From positions 22,461,589 through 22,525,588 of the forward strand of contig OY294048.1 in the NCBI GenBank assembly GCA_958510825.1: 64,000 nt of DNA, read 5' to 3'. The position numbers and the translations under genes are program-made. Of the stretch, positions 43,934 to 54,968 are shown piece by piece (position 1 is the first letter of the stretch; every line of letters begins with the position of its first letter). This DNA comes from Brachypterus glaber (lineage: Eukaryota > Arthropoda > Insecta > Coleoptera > Kateretidae). The notes beneath the pieces are model-generated. The model worked only from the letters and a program-made list of their open reading frames with translations. It was not told the origin of the DNA and ran no database searches.

Positions 43934-44016
43934 TTGATGCTCCTCAAGGCTAAAACATGAAAAAATATTCAAAAAACCTGAGGATTTTCTCTTGTTTTGA
44001 CCTTGCGGAGCATCAA
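43934..44016. repeat. 83-bp foldback
   Basis: TTGATGCTCCTCAAGGCTAAAACATG pairs with the inverse of CTTGTTTTGACCTTGCGGAGCATCAA; 26-bp arms with four mismatches. Confidence 0.75.
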
Positions 44017-44950
44017 CTTCTTTACTAATGTTTGTGTAAATTCAAATGTTTTTTTTTAGATAATAAAGAAAGAAATGGCACCTCAAGAATTTTAGTTTTT
44101 CTAATTTTTTATAGTACGCTACTACCCAATGCCTTTAAAGAAATATTTAAAAAAAAAAGAAAAGAAAATATATTACAACGCTGCAGCACTACAGTTTATA
44201 AACAAAAATGTCAAATATTGCTTGTGAACGAAAAATGGCTAAAACACGACATTTGAACCTTTTTTTTGCCAATTATAATAAATATTACCTATATATTTTA
44301 ACAAATGAATTAGAAGGAATGTTACATCAAAAAGTGCAAAAAAAAAATATGAAATCATTTTAATTTATTTTTGCCCTTGGGACACGAAAGTAGTACTAAT
44401 TTGATATTGACCCATTTGATTATATTATTTTGAATTTAATTTATTCGATTTATTCAATGAAACCGTACTAAAACTTATTAGTTTTATTATATCAAGGGAT
44501 TTGTGCCGGAACTAATCCACAGAAACAAAACAAGTCGTAAGGATATGCTATACTTTTCAAACCATCCATTTTATTTCAACAAACCTTTATTTAACTTCCT
44601 ACCAAATTATTTTTTTCATGAACAATTTTTTTATGATGAATTTAATACTTTAAAACCAAAAATAAATAAATCGTTTAGTTTTTTTTTCTGCAAAGTACCA
44701 ATGTGTTCATAAAAAGAGTATATATTAAAAATATAATTAAAAAATATATTTTTATGTTAAAAAATGTTAAAAAAAACTTCTATACGCTTTTGTGCTAAAT
44801 TGCTTTCTAATGGGTAGGTTTAACAATATTTCTCACTTAATAACTTAACTTTATAACGCTGTATCTTATTTTCATTAAATTTTCACTTTAATATAAAACT
44901 AATAAATACTATCCAGCCATGACATAAAAAATAATTTATTAACCCGGGGC
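44017..44950. other. AT-rich region, no gene seen
   Basis: Short frames at 44032-44256 and 44503-44712 are lysine/phenylalanine-rich with no domain and are not supported as genes. Confidence 0.4.
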
Positions 44951-44957
44951 GGACAGT

Positions 44958-44990
44958 TAGAATAGAATAGAATAGAATTTTATTGCCACT
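44958..44990 (-). repeat. (TAGAA)n with AATAAAA: LINE-type 3' tail on minus strand
   Basis: AGAATAGAATAGAATAGAATTTTATTG read in reverse is CAATAAAATTCTATTCTATTCTATTC, the polyadenylation-like signal and short tandem tail typical of jockey/CR1-like 3' ends. The truncated body would lie to the right (about 44990-45170). Confidence 0.55.
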
Positions 44991-45403
44991 TAAATCTACA
45001 TAAGCAAATTACAGGCAGACGTCATAAATAATTACATAATTTTAAATGAGTTTTCATAATTTAAATCCACATTATACCACTACACTAAGTTAACATTACA
45101 TAATTACATAACACTAAGTTAACATTACATAGTTTTTAAGGATATATTAAGGGGCGCCCGATAACTAAGCACCTGGTCAAAAAGTTAATATTGTTAAAAT
45201 GTTAAATTTACATTTAGTGGTTCTATACTACAGTAAAAATTTCATGCCAATAAGAAAAATAATTTCTGAGTTATGAAGTGGATTTTTCATAAATCAAATA
45301 TTCCATCACTAATGTTTCGAAGTGGATTTATCATGGAAAACGTTATGTTAAATTATCAGCTGTGATTATAATAACAGGTTGGCCATCCAATCGTCTATCG
45401 TAT

Positions 45404-45459
45404 AGTTAAATTATAGCCGAGAATATACTTAAGTTAAATTATAGCCGAGAATATACTTA
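45404..45459 (+). repeat. 28-bp direct repeat, two exact copies
   Basis: AGTTAAATTATAGCCGAGAATATACTTA occurs twice head to tail. Confidence 0.9.
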
Positions 45460-45603
45460 ACTACCAGTTATCACGTTATTTGGAAGCCGTAAGTTCTAGC
45501 GAGACGGAGCTTTGAAAACATTAAGACAATACTTCTTGACTTAAGAATAATAAATAAATGTGATTAAATTCTTCAAGTACGTGAATTAGGGCATAGCAAA
45601 CTT

Positions 45604-46200
45604 TGTAGCATATATTAAATTTTCGAAAAACTAAAATGCTTGGGGTGCTATTTTTTCTTTTTTACCTAAAGGAAAAATTTGTGAAGTAACATAACAATCA
45701 TTAAAATTTTGGTTTTCGACATTTTAGTATTTAATTTTTCGTCCTCGAACCGTGGAATTTCACCTTCAAATGAATTTTTCTCGAAAACGGTTAATCCTAG
45801 TATTACAACAAGAGTACCTTTTATATGTATTTTGACCTGGGGAATCATATTTCAAAAATAAAATTGCAAAAAAGTTACACCGAAAAAAGTTTGGGACAAA
45901 AAACTGATAAGGCCCCCCCGTTTCGCACACCCCTGGTTGAAATAAGTACATGAAAATAACACATAAAACGGGCTTTGGTAGGATTAGTAGACGTGCAAAA
46001 CCTCGTTGATATATCTCAAAGGGTTCCTGAGTTATTAAATAAAAACCGATTTTTTTTAGCCACTTTCAAAGAGGCGTAGCTCCCTTATGACGCATTTTTA
46101 GACATATGTTTATAGGAACTTTTTGTCATATTTTATGATGTAGAATCATCTGTTAAAATTTCCGACCCTATTTCAAATACACCGTGTATAATCTTCCCTT
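45604..46200 (+). repeat. Dispersed repeats: copy B and empty-site partner of 10.0-10.7 kb
   Basis: 45604-45690 repeats the sequence at 43838. From 45779 the sequence parallels 10016-10700 but without the MITE found there, so it shows the pre-insertion state. Order of landmarks: AAAACGGTTAATCCTAG, GACCTGGGGAATCAT, poly-C run, AATAAAAACCGATTTTTT, CATATGTTTATAGGAACTTTTT. Confidence 0.75.
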
Positions 46201-46239
46201 TGCTAGTCTTCAATAGGTCCATAAGCCCTTTTTAATCAA

Positions 46240-46362
46240 GAATAGTTAACGGTAAATATTTGGATGGGGCAAAAAAGCAAATTATTAAAAAAGACCTTTT
46301 AAAAATAGTTAAGAATAGTTAACGGTAAATATTTGAGTGGGGTAAAAAAACAAATTATTAAA
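46240..46362 (+). repeat. 72-bp-period direct repeat, two copies
   Basis: GAATAGTTAACGGTAAATATTTG...GGG(G/T)(C/A)AAAAA(A)(G/A)CAAATTATTAAAA occurs at about 46241 and 46313. Confidence 0.8.
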
Positions 46363-46875
46363 ATTTGCACCCCTACCTTATTTTCCAATGCATTTTTTGC
46401 TACTTCTAGTAACATATTAGGATTTTATATTAACTAGAGCAATAAAGTACGTTAAGTAGTACCCATTTCTAGCAAAACCCATATTTCGCAAAAAAAGAGG
46501 GTTAAGCCCTTATGTTAGTTGCACTCTTCATATATACTATAAAAGTAGGCTACACCCTAACATGTATACTATACAGGTTGTTTTGTAATTCTTGTCATTA
46601 AAAAAAAACACAACATTATGAGAATTACAGAAATTGATCCCCGTGAAAACAAACAATTTTCGCAAAAAAAAATAAAATAAACCCCTTATCCTCCCGTTAT
46701 TCGTCGCTCCGTATGAAGAAAAACAGCTGATTAAAGGTGCAATGACCGCTGATATTAAAGCATTGTCAAATTTACACACTTTATTGATTTTTATTTAAAT
46801 CGATGTAAAATCTTTTTTCGTAGGTGTCGTTAGTAAAAAAAGAACAGGCAATTTTAATTAACCAACAAATTATAA

Positions 46876-46877
46876 AG

Positions 46878-46908
<31 letters not shown>
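46876..46908. repeat. (AT)n microsatellite
   Basis: Alternating TA run of about 32 bases. Confidence 0.9.
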
Positions 46909-47139
46909 CCATTTTATATTATATTAGTCCTACCTTTTGTGTACAAAATCCATTAGTTCCAAGAATCATCCAATACATTTTCTTACATAAACGGAAATTG
47001 GACTGCCAAATGTTAAATTTCACATTTTTAACCTAATGCACTTTTTATTGCTTACTTTTTTACCGAGATATAATAAAATAACATTATTATAAAGACATCA
47101 TGTCACATTTCTTGGTTTCAACCTGTGAAATTCTGGTTC
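46909..47139. other. Spacer, no gene
   Basis: No supportable feature; weak frames here are shadows in AT-rich DNA. Confidence 0.35.
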
Positions 47140-47241
47140 CCCTGTTAAAAGAACCATGTAGAGACCAGTAGGATTCAGAAGATTTCGATTTGTTTTCTAC
47201 TGGTCTTAACTGGTCTCTACTTGTTTTTTTTTTTAACAGGG
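47140..47241. mobile_element. 102-bp MITE with CCCTGTTAAAA ends
   Basis: CCCTGTTAAAA...GTAGAGACCAGTAG on the left and CTACTGGTC...AACTGGTCTCTAC...TTTTAACAGGG on the right are inverted, with slippage in the A/T runs. The ends CCCTGTT/AACAGGG are typical of a terminal inverted repeat. Confidence 0.7.
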
Positions 47242-48345
47242 TCGATTTGTTATTTCCCCCAATTAAACACGTTGCATATTTACGTCGAAGAAACACTTTT
47301 ATTTTTCAACCAAACCTTTGCTGGCAGGGATACCAACCATTTTAATTTAAATAAAGGCGGTAAAATAGGAAAATGTATACGTTTTAATTATTCGTTTTAA
47401 ATTAAGTTTAATAATTTATTAAATCCTGAAAAGTTATTATTTAACAATTACCTTAACTGTAGTTCCAAGAAAATTAAAACATAATTGGCTGATTATATTA
47501 AAAAATTAGTTTTTTTGTTTACCTACGTTAAAAACATCAGATAAAATTATAAAAATATCGACTGCATTGAATAAAAAACCAAGACTTATTATAACTACTT
47601 ACCTTCATAAAAAGTTTAAAATTTTGGTGGTTTTAAGTAGAGTAGGTACTATTATTTTGGTGAATGTGGTAAAGTAGGGTAAGGTCGCTATAATCGTACC
47701 ACCTAAGACATTTATATTTTTCTTAATTGGTTACATTTTAGAGTTTGCTCTTTATTTTATGTTAAAGTATAATTATTTTTAAACCAATTTTTTTTACTAA
47801 AATTCATAACATTTATAATCAATTTTATATATTTTTTGTTAAGGTCTGCAAACGGTATGATTTGGGAACCTTCTTAATAAACTTATCTTAATTATTTATT
47901 GTTGGTTTAAATTAAAAAAAAATAATGCCAAGATAAGAAGGCTTTCCCATTACTCATAAGAATTTATTTAATTACGTGTATTACCCATGAATTTAACGGA
48001 CTTCATGGGTAGTAATTTTTATTTATTTTTAATTGTCAATAACTAGAATAAATTATTCAAATTACAAGTTTCTATGATTTTTTATCACAATGTTATCTAA
48101 AAAAAGAAAAACACAACTTTAATCATATCCTATGGAAATTGAACCCTGGACAATTTACAAAAATTAATACCGGTACGATTTATAAAACTTACCTATTTTG
48201 CATAAAAATAAAAAATATAATATATAAACTAAAAAATATGTATATGTTTTGTTTGTATTCTAATTCTACTGACATTAGTTAATGTATTCACACATAAAAC
48301 AATTTGGTAACTGTACTCACTTAAGAGAAATATCCTTAGAAAAAC
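47242..48345. other. AT-rich region, no gene
   Basis: Only a short hairpin around ACCCATGAA...TTCATGGGT (about 47984-48009) is seen. Confidence 0.4.
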
Positions 48346-48921
48346 TTGCAGATACATACTGTATGTAACATTTTAAGCAATTTTTTTTACAAACCTTATC
48401 TATACCTTGAGATTAATATACAACTACTAAATTTTGTAGGAGTTACATTTCTCCACCTAAATTTAGAAGACAGGAAGCGTTACTTCGAGAATCACGAATA
48501 TATTCCAGATTCATCCTTAGATAGATTAAAATCTAGACGCCCATCTTTAAAAACAGCTAAAAAACTACTTGATGATCAAGTAAACTTCACTCAACTCCGG
48601 AAAGCAAACTGGAGAACCAGTATGATGGGAAAATTTGGAGAACAACTTGATCCAACCGAACAGGTTGATGGTTTTGATTTAAAACGACGGGACTGGTGTC
48701 AGTTGAATAGACTCCGAACAGGACATGGACGTTCTGCAGAATATAAGCACCGCTGCGGTTGGATTGACTCAGCTAGGTGTAATTGTGGTGCAGATTCACA
48801 AAGCGTTACCCATATTATAAATAATTGCCCCCTAAGAGCTTATCAAGGAAACTCTGAAGATCTACTTCACCTTAATGAAAATGTTTTGGAATGGATAAGA
48901 AACTTAGACATTTGTTTATGA
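48346..48921 (+). pseudogene. C-terminal fragment of a second LINE polyprotein
   Basis: An open frame of 191 codons; the recognisable part begins near 48448. It has RLKSRRPSLKTAKKLL, then GFDLKRRDWCQLNRLRTGHGR and a terminal zinc-knuckle-like CNCGADSQSVTHIINNC (C-x-C-x8-H-x4-C), which are features I know from the C-termini of insect non-LTR retrotransposon ORF2 proteins. The upstream part of the frame (48346-48447) does not resemble it. No reverse transcriptase motif is near, so it is a 5'-truncated copy. Its family differs from the LINE at 41.6-43.8 kb. Confidence 0.75.
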
Positions 48922-49790
48922 TTTACACTATTTTTACATATTTACCGTTATCTTATAATTTTTATTATTATTTTTAATATTAATTGTGCCATACGATAAA
49001 TAATAATACTAAATTTTGTATGAGGGTTATTTTCTAAGCTAGCTATTATTAAAAGCCATAAGTTGTCTCGACATTAGAGAAATTAAAAAAGTATGATTTG
49101 CCGACCGGTACGATATAGGCTACCTTTCTCTACATTATAAATCTTAGCAATTACTATTAGGCAACCTTTTATACTTCGGGTGGAATAACAAGTTGCCTAG
49201 TCTCGAGAATGGTTTTGTAGAAGGAGTACAACAATTTTAAATTTCGCGCAAATGTTGCTGAGCTAAAGTGAAAAAAATTGGCAGATTCACAGTTAAAATG
49301 TTCTTCTGGCATTTTGTGAATCTAAATTCTGTAATTCTCAACAAATTATAGTTAATTTTTTTAAGGTATAGTTATTTTAAACCTTCCCGCTTGTAAACAA
49401 TCTCGAAATTACCATAGCAACGTAAGATACGCATGCGTCGTAAGCGAAATGACTAAGCCCAATTTACACAACCGTAAAACTTTGACTTGCCATTAACGAG
49501 AACAATGGTTTATTCCTCTAAATTATTGGAATAAAAGCGATTTTATAAGCAAATTTTGTTTCTACAGGAATACAAAACTGTTTTTAGCAACAGCTTTATC
49601 AATTCTCTTTTTTTACATTAAAACATCATAAAAACAAAGTAAGTAAACAAAAATTATAAATTTTGGTTATGCTGAAATTCAAAACAAACCACATGCTTCA
49701 GTGTAAATCGGACTAGCGGCAAATTTAAAATAACTAAACCTTAAAAAAATAAACTTTAGTATAGTTTGTTTTTATTATTTTTAATCAAAG
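48922..49790. other. LINE 3' flank and AT-rich DNA
   Basis: The first ~100 bp (AAATAATAATACTAAATTTTGTATG) is probably the LINE 3' non-coding end. Nothing else is supportable before the tandem array. Confidence 0.4.
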
Positions 49791-50547
49791 TTTTTAAATA
49801 AATTAAACAATATGTGTGTGTTTTGAATAGGATTCTTATAACTAGGCTATTTACATTAAAATAGCGGAGTGCTTTCTTGTGGCGAAGTAAGTTTTTAGTA
49901 AATTCTAGTAAAATACCAACTGGCCACATTGCAATGAACTATGATCCTAGAAGAGGAAGATTTTAAACAGGTGCACCTTTTTTTAAATAAATTAAACAAT
50001 ATGTGTGTGTTTTGAATAGGATTCTTATAACTAGGCTATTTACATTAAAATAGCGGAGTGCTTTCTTGTGGCGAAGTAAGTTTTTAGTAAATTCTAGTAA
50101 AATACCAACTGGCCACATTGCAATGAACTATGATCCTAGAAGAGGAAGATTTTAAACAGGTGCACCTTTTTTTAAATAAATTAAACAATATGTGTGTGTT
50201 TTGAATAGGATTCTTATAACTAGGCTATTTACATTAAAATAGCGGAGTGCTTTCTTGTGGCGAAGTAAGTTTTTAGTAAATTCTAGTAAAATACCAACTG
50301 GCCACATTGCAATGAACTATGATCCTAGAAGAGGAAGATTTTAAACAGGTGCATTTTTTTTTAAATAAATTAAACAATAGTGTGTGTTTTGAATAGGATT
50401 CTTATAACTAGGCTATTTACATTAAAATAGCGGAGTGCTTTCTTGTGGCGAAAAAAGTTTTTAGTAAATTCTAGTAAAATACCAACTGGCCACATTGCAA
50501 TGAACTATGATCCTAGAAGAGGAAGATTTTAAACAGGTGCAACTTTT
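49791..50547 (+). repeat. Tandem array: four 189-bp units
   Basis: Units start at about 49796, 49985, 50174 and 50363 (AAATAAATTAAACAAT) with a period of exactly 189 bp. The first three are identical as far as I can see. The last has a 1-base deletion (CAATAGTGTG), a GCGAAAAAAG change and a T-for-C difference before it. No frame runs through the array. This is a young satellite or recent tandem duplication. Confidence 0.96.
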
Positions 50548-51148
50548 TTTAAAAAAATATTACTCGATTACTGCCGAAGAAAATGATTTTATTTTCATAA
50601 AAATTTCTTAATTTAGCTGTAATATATTCCTGTTTTTTTTTTAATGACAGGAATTACAAAACATCCTGTATATATATTGTTAAGTCCAGTAAAATAATAA
50701 ATGTAAATTGCAATAAATGTCACGTGCTGATAAGTTAAAAGGTAGTAACAGAACACTTCTGTTAGTTTTTCACCCTTTATTGGCAGAAGGGGTGTCCGCC
50801 ATCTTGAATTTTAGGGGTGAGTGCGGTTATATATAATTTTGTTAAGGAGAAAATATCTAACAATTTTTGTAAGAATAATTTTTTTATTATATTTTCACTT
50901 TAACTGCCGTGTGATGTGTTTTAGATGCACAACGGCCCCTCACTGTGCGCCACGTGCGTCAATTTGCAACACACATTAAAACATTGTGTAGCTTTTAGAT
51001 ACACGCCTATATAAATATTATTAATTTCTATATGTAGTTTTTAAGCCTTGGCCTAGTACTTCATATTCCCGTATTGGCTGACAATTTAACTTTTATTTGG
51101 CTTCAGAAAAAAATACTATGTATTTTCTCTCATTCTAATTATGTAATA
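50548..51148. other. Spacer, no gene
   Basis: It includes ATTCCTGTTTTTT...ATGACAGGAATTAC (50626-50657), a small inverted repeat, and a locally GC-richer patch near 50930-50970. No gene is seen. Confidence 0.4.
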
Positions 51149-51489
51149 ATTAAAATAATTCTCGGTTTATAGAACTGCGTTTAAATTATATATAAAGACA
51201 AAATTTCCCAACGTTTCACCATTTATTGGATTGGCAGGGGATAAATATAGTAGGTATAACAAAAATATTACTTAAAATACAAAAAATTAAATTAATGACA
51301 TTGACATGAAAAATAAAGGTAACAAATTAAAAATAAGGTGTTAAGGGAAAGTATTAAGTTTGAGATGTGGAAGTGTAAGGCGTAAGTTAAAATGTACAAT
51401 TTTTAACTTACTTTATTTTTTTTAACGTTGGAAATTTTGTCTTTGTATATAAATTAAACGCAGTTCTATAAACCGAGAATTATTTTAAT
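51149..51489. mobile_element. 341-bp MITE with ~70-bp inverted repeats
   Basis: Left arm 51149-51222 and right arm 51421-51489 match in inverse with a few differences (TTAAAATAATTCTCGGTTTATAGAACTGCG...). The centre (51223-51420) is non-coding. Confidence 0.85.
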
Positions 51490-52259
51490 GAAAAAAAAAT
51501 AATTTGTATAATATAATTTTAATCATTTTATTAAATTATTTAGTGGCTATTCAACTTGTTTTGCCATAAAACATTAATAAATTGACAAACAAGCTTATTG
51601 GCGAAAAAAAAAATACTTGGCCGAAATGGCAAAAATTCATAAAAATCGCGCGACAGTTAGTGTTAATAACAATTATATATTCAAAAATAGCCATGTTGGA
51701 GGTGAAAGGGTATTTTTGATTTTTCAGCCAAATTATTAATCGGAGGATAAAAGTGATTATAAGCAAACTTGTAGCTCTTAAAATTCTCTATAAGTTTTAT
51801 ATATTATGAATTTTCATAGGTATTCTTGTGAGGGCACAACTCTACTTTCAGCGCTCACTGCAGTAAAAATAAAGTTTAAGTGCCAAAAATTTGATGAAAA
51901 AATTTTGTTTTGAATAAACATGATATTATCATATTGTATGTTTTTGGCGTGCTGGATCAGCATCTTTGGTCAAAAATAATAATTTCAAAATGACGGGTTC
52001 AAAATGGCTGGAAATACTGGTCCCTGGTTTTTACCAATGAGATTCTCTAATGTAAATATTTCACTTTTTTTAATAAATACATAAATATAGATATGAAAAT
52101 TAACAAAACTATTTTATTATACAAATTTATATGGACAGAGGAAGAATTTTGTGATTATTTAAGTTTTTAAACTATTTTGTGCTCTCAGCTAAAGGTTAAA
52201 CTTGTCTGAAAATTTTATTTTATAAAAATAAGACCCCAGTAGTTTTTCCTTTAACATAA
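51490..52259. other. Left flank of second LTR retrotransposon, no gene
   Basis: AT-rich; the short minus-strand frame at 51551-51766 has no domain. The ATAA at 52256-52259 is the target duplication of the LTR element. Confidence 0.45.
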
Positions 52260-52345
52260 TGTAACGACATAAATCGTCACTTTGTAATATAGCAAGGGTT
52301 AATTAAACTATTCGTTTACTTACGTTATAATTTATGTTTATTTTG

Positions 52346-52380
52346 TATATAAATAGTTACGTACGTACAGAACTATTTTG
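52346..52380 (+). promoter_or_regulatory. LTR core promoter
   Basis: TATATAAATAG (52346-52356), with a possible start ~25-30 bp downstream. This leaves a U3 of only about 110 bp and puts most of the LTR in the transcribed leader. Confidence 0.5.
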
Positions 52381-52923
52381 TATCTGGGACTATTTTGTAG
52401 CAGGAACTGAATTCTAACCATATAAGTCTCTATTCCATAGTTCTACCTGAAAATAACATAAAGAAAACATAATTAGAATATGATTTTTAATAATAAAGAA
52501 TCATATGACTTATTTCTCTATAGTGCATTTGTCTATGGACTTACCTGGTTTTTATATGTTTCAGAGTCTATTGAGGGTTGGATTTCACTGGCTTTCACCT
52601 GTAGCTTGTCTCTCTTGTGGAAAGTTGTGTATGATTATCCCTTCGGGATAATCCAGAATTTGTTGAAAATAGTTTGCTGGAACTGCTCACTTAGATTCAG
52701 TATTTTGTTTATACTTAGTTCACAGGACACTTAGTATTCTGTTCGTATTTTTATTAGTTTTGCTGATAAACAATAAGTATTGTTTATATTTGTTTCTTAG
52801 AGTAATATTTTGAGGTTAGATATCACTAATACAGATTTATTAGGAAACATTCTTTTAATTAGTTATTATCTTTGATGTAGTTTCAGTTACCTTTATTAGG
52901 AATCCTATACGGTAAAACTGTAG

Positions 52924-53217
52924 TTGATAATGACTTGCATAGATGTCGCTAATAGTTCAGAAATAGGATTTTATTCACCTGAAGGGTTCATACCGGTTGA
53001 TAAGGTCGATTTTCGCTCCTTCTTGATGAACTCTGTACAATGGTGGTCTCATTTTGACGAGTGTTTATTTTCTGTAATCATCGAAGTAATCCTTCATGTA
53101 TTTTTATTTAAAGTTAGTGAAAATGAATATTTAAACAATGCGGAAGATAGTATAACTGATATTTTTTTACAATTACGCATTTATAACGTTTCGATGGACA
53201 TCGAAGACTTAGAATGA
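52924..53217 (+). CDS. Small ORF in LTR (97 codons), unproven
   Basis: This frame is repeated exactly in the 3' LTR (60983-61276). It is acidic at its C-terminus (NAEDSITDIFLQL...MDIEDLE) and has balanced composition unlike the AT-driven shadow frames around it. No known domain is recognised. It may be an upstream ORF of the leader or chance. Confidence 0.25.
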   Translation: MIMTCIDVANSSEIGFYSPEGFIPVDKVDFRSFLMNSVQWWSHFDECLFSVIIEVILHVFLFKVSENEYLNNAEDSITDIFLQLRIYNVSMDIEDLE

Positions 53218-54363
53218 GACGTAAGTTAAGTTTTTCTGTTTCTTAGAATATTTCTGACATATAATTATTGTTTTAGCACCATTATTATTACCATTAATTA
53301 AGCACAATCACTAGACCATTAATTACTCACCATTTCTATACCATTAATATGGAATTATATTAATTTAAGTTGAAGTTTATTTTGGTGTATTTGATATACA
53401 AGTTCTCCGCATGGAGTGATGTTCTGTTGGAACATGGTTCTGTATTTTTCGGCATAGATAAATTCTATATGACCGTCTAGCAGACAATTTTACATTGGAC
53501 ATAATTTTCAAAAGTATATTTTATCCCGGACAACATTTTCAATCGTACATTTTATCCTGGAAGATGATTTTTCCAAAGTAGATGGGACAGCTTATTTTTT
53601 TCTTCTTTCATTTGAGAAATGAATTCATCAGCATAGGGGAGACTTGCACAGATGAAGACGATGGAATTCATACCTCATGGATTTTGCAGAAACCAGCTAA
53701 GTACTCATTCTGAAAACTTTTGAAAGCAATATTTCATATTTTTAAATTCTTTTATTTCAATATTCTTATAACTGTAAACTTTATCAGATCTGATATAGTA
53801 TTGATTAATACTATATGCCCTTCTGGCTTTTGTTCATTTTTAGGTACTTATTTTTTTTAAAAACATTTAATCTCATTTATTAATTATTAAATATCATACT
53901 TTTGATTAAATGATTTCTAATTTAAGCATGACTTTTATACACTGCAAGAAATGATTGTTGTTTACATACATTTCTTGGTGCTTGCTGAACTTCATGTTTT
54001 CTTTATACATTTAAGTCAATGATTTCTGAATTTAGTAATTTTTATTAAGATTTCTTTAATTATATCTTAATATAATTACACATATTTTTTATATATATTA
54101 ATACATTACTTGATGTGCTTTCATTAAGTTTATTTATAATAAATTTCTCAAATGAATTATCTTATTTTATTTAGGGGTTATATTTTCTCAAACTGAAAAG
54201 CTTAAGTATTTACACTAGGTTGTTACTTACCTAAAGGAGTAAAAGCTAAAGTAACTGGCGCCCCTAACAACATTAATCAATTCTTTCTATTTTTCCCTTG
54301 CCCATACCCATTGCTCCGCTGTCAAAACTAGCCGTTGGCAGTGAACGTATTAATTACGGTACA

Positions 54364-54968
54364 CTAATATTGGCGCCCAAGAACGTGGTATTTGGATAGA
54401 TAGAACACTTGTTTTTTTAATTTTACTCCATTTTTCTCAGTGTATTTTTTGTAAAAATCTAAAGCTTATTTTTTTTTCAGTGTAACTTAAAGTTCATTTT
54501 GAGAAAAACTACATATAACTGTTGAATAAAATATTTTTTGTTGAAAATTAAGTCAAATTAGAGTTAATCTGATAAGATATATCAGATATGTGTTTTTTAT
54601 GTTTATTCTGAATTTTATGGAATAACATGGAATAGAGAAATTTTGGCGTGGGTTCAGTTTTTCTAGAAATTATCTTTTATTCAATAGAAATAAATGGATA
54701 ATAGGGTATTTATTTATGCGAAGGATATGAATAAATATTAGCTAATTTTGTAGTTTTGGAGACTATTTATAATTATTAATTTGTCCAATTGAGATAAATA
54801 ATAATTTAGTATTTTTTTGACATATTTGGGAAATTTTCCAAAGTATGCAAAAACTTTGTTGAACAGTGTACACAAAAAAAAAATAATTTGTGGTACAGTA
54901 TAAATATTTTATTATTAAAATAAATATTTTGAGTAAATTAAAGTTAATTTTGAAAATAATTATTCAAA
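54364..54968 (+). promoter_or_regulatory. Primer-binding site and leader of second element
   Basis: Six bases after the LTR comes TGGCGCCCAAGAACGTGG (54370-54387), a typical primer-binding site beginning TGGCGCC. The remaining ~580 bp before gag is AT-rich leader. Confidence 0.65.

Larger units (their letters stand above)
52260..54363 (+). repeat. 5' LTR of second LTR retrotransposon
   Basis: At 2104 bp this is long for an insect gypsy-type element. It holds a TATA box at 52346 and, downstream of the predicted start site, two small frames (52480-52734 and 52924-53217) of unknown status. Confidence 0.95.

Noticed and set aside
49791..50547. CRISPR-like array
   Set aside because: Four contiguous 189-bp units without unique spacers, in eukaryotic DNA.
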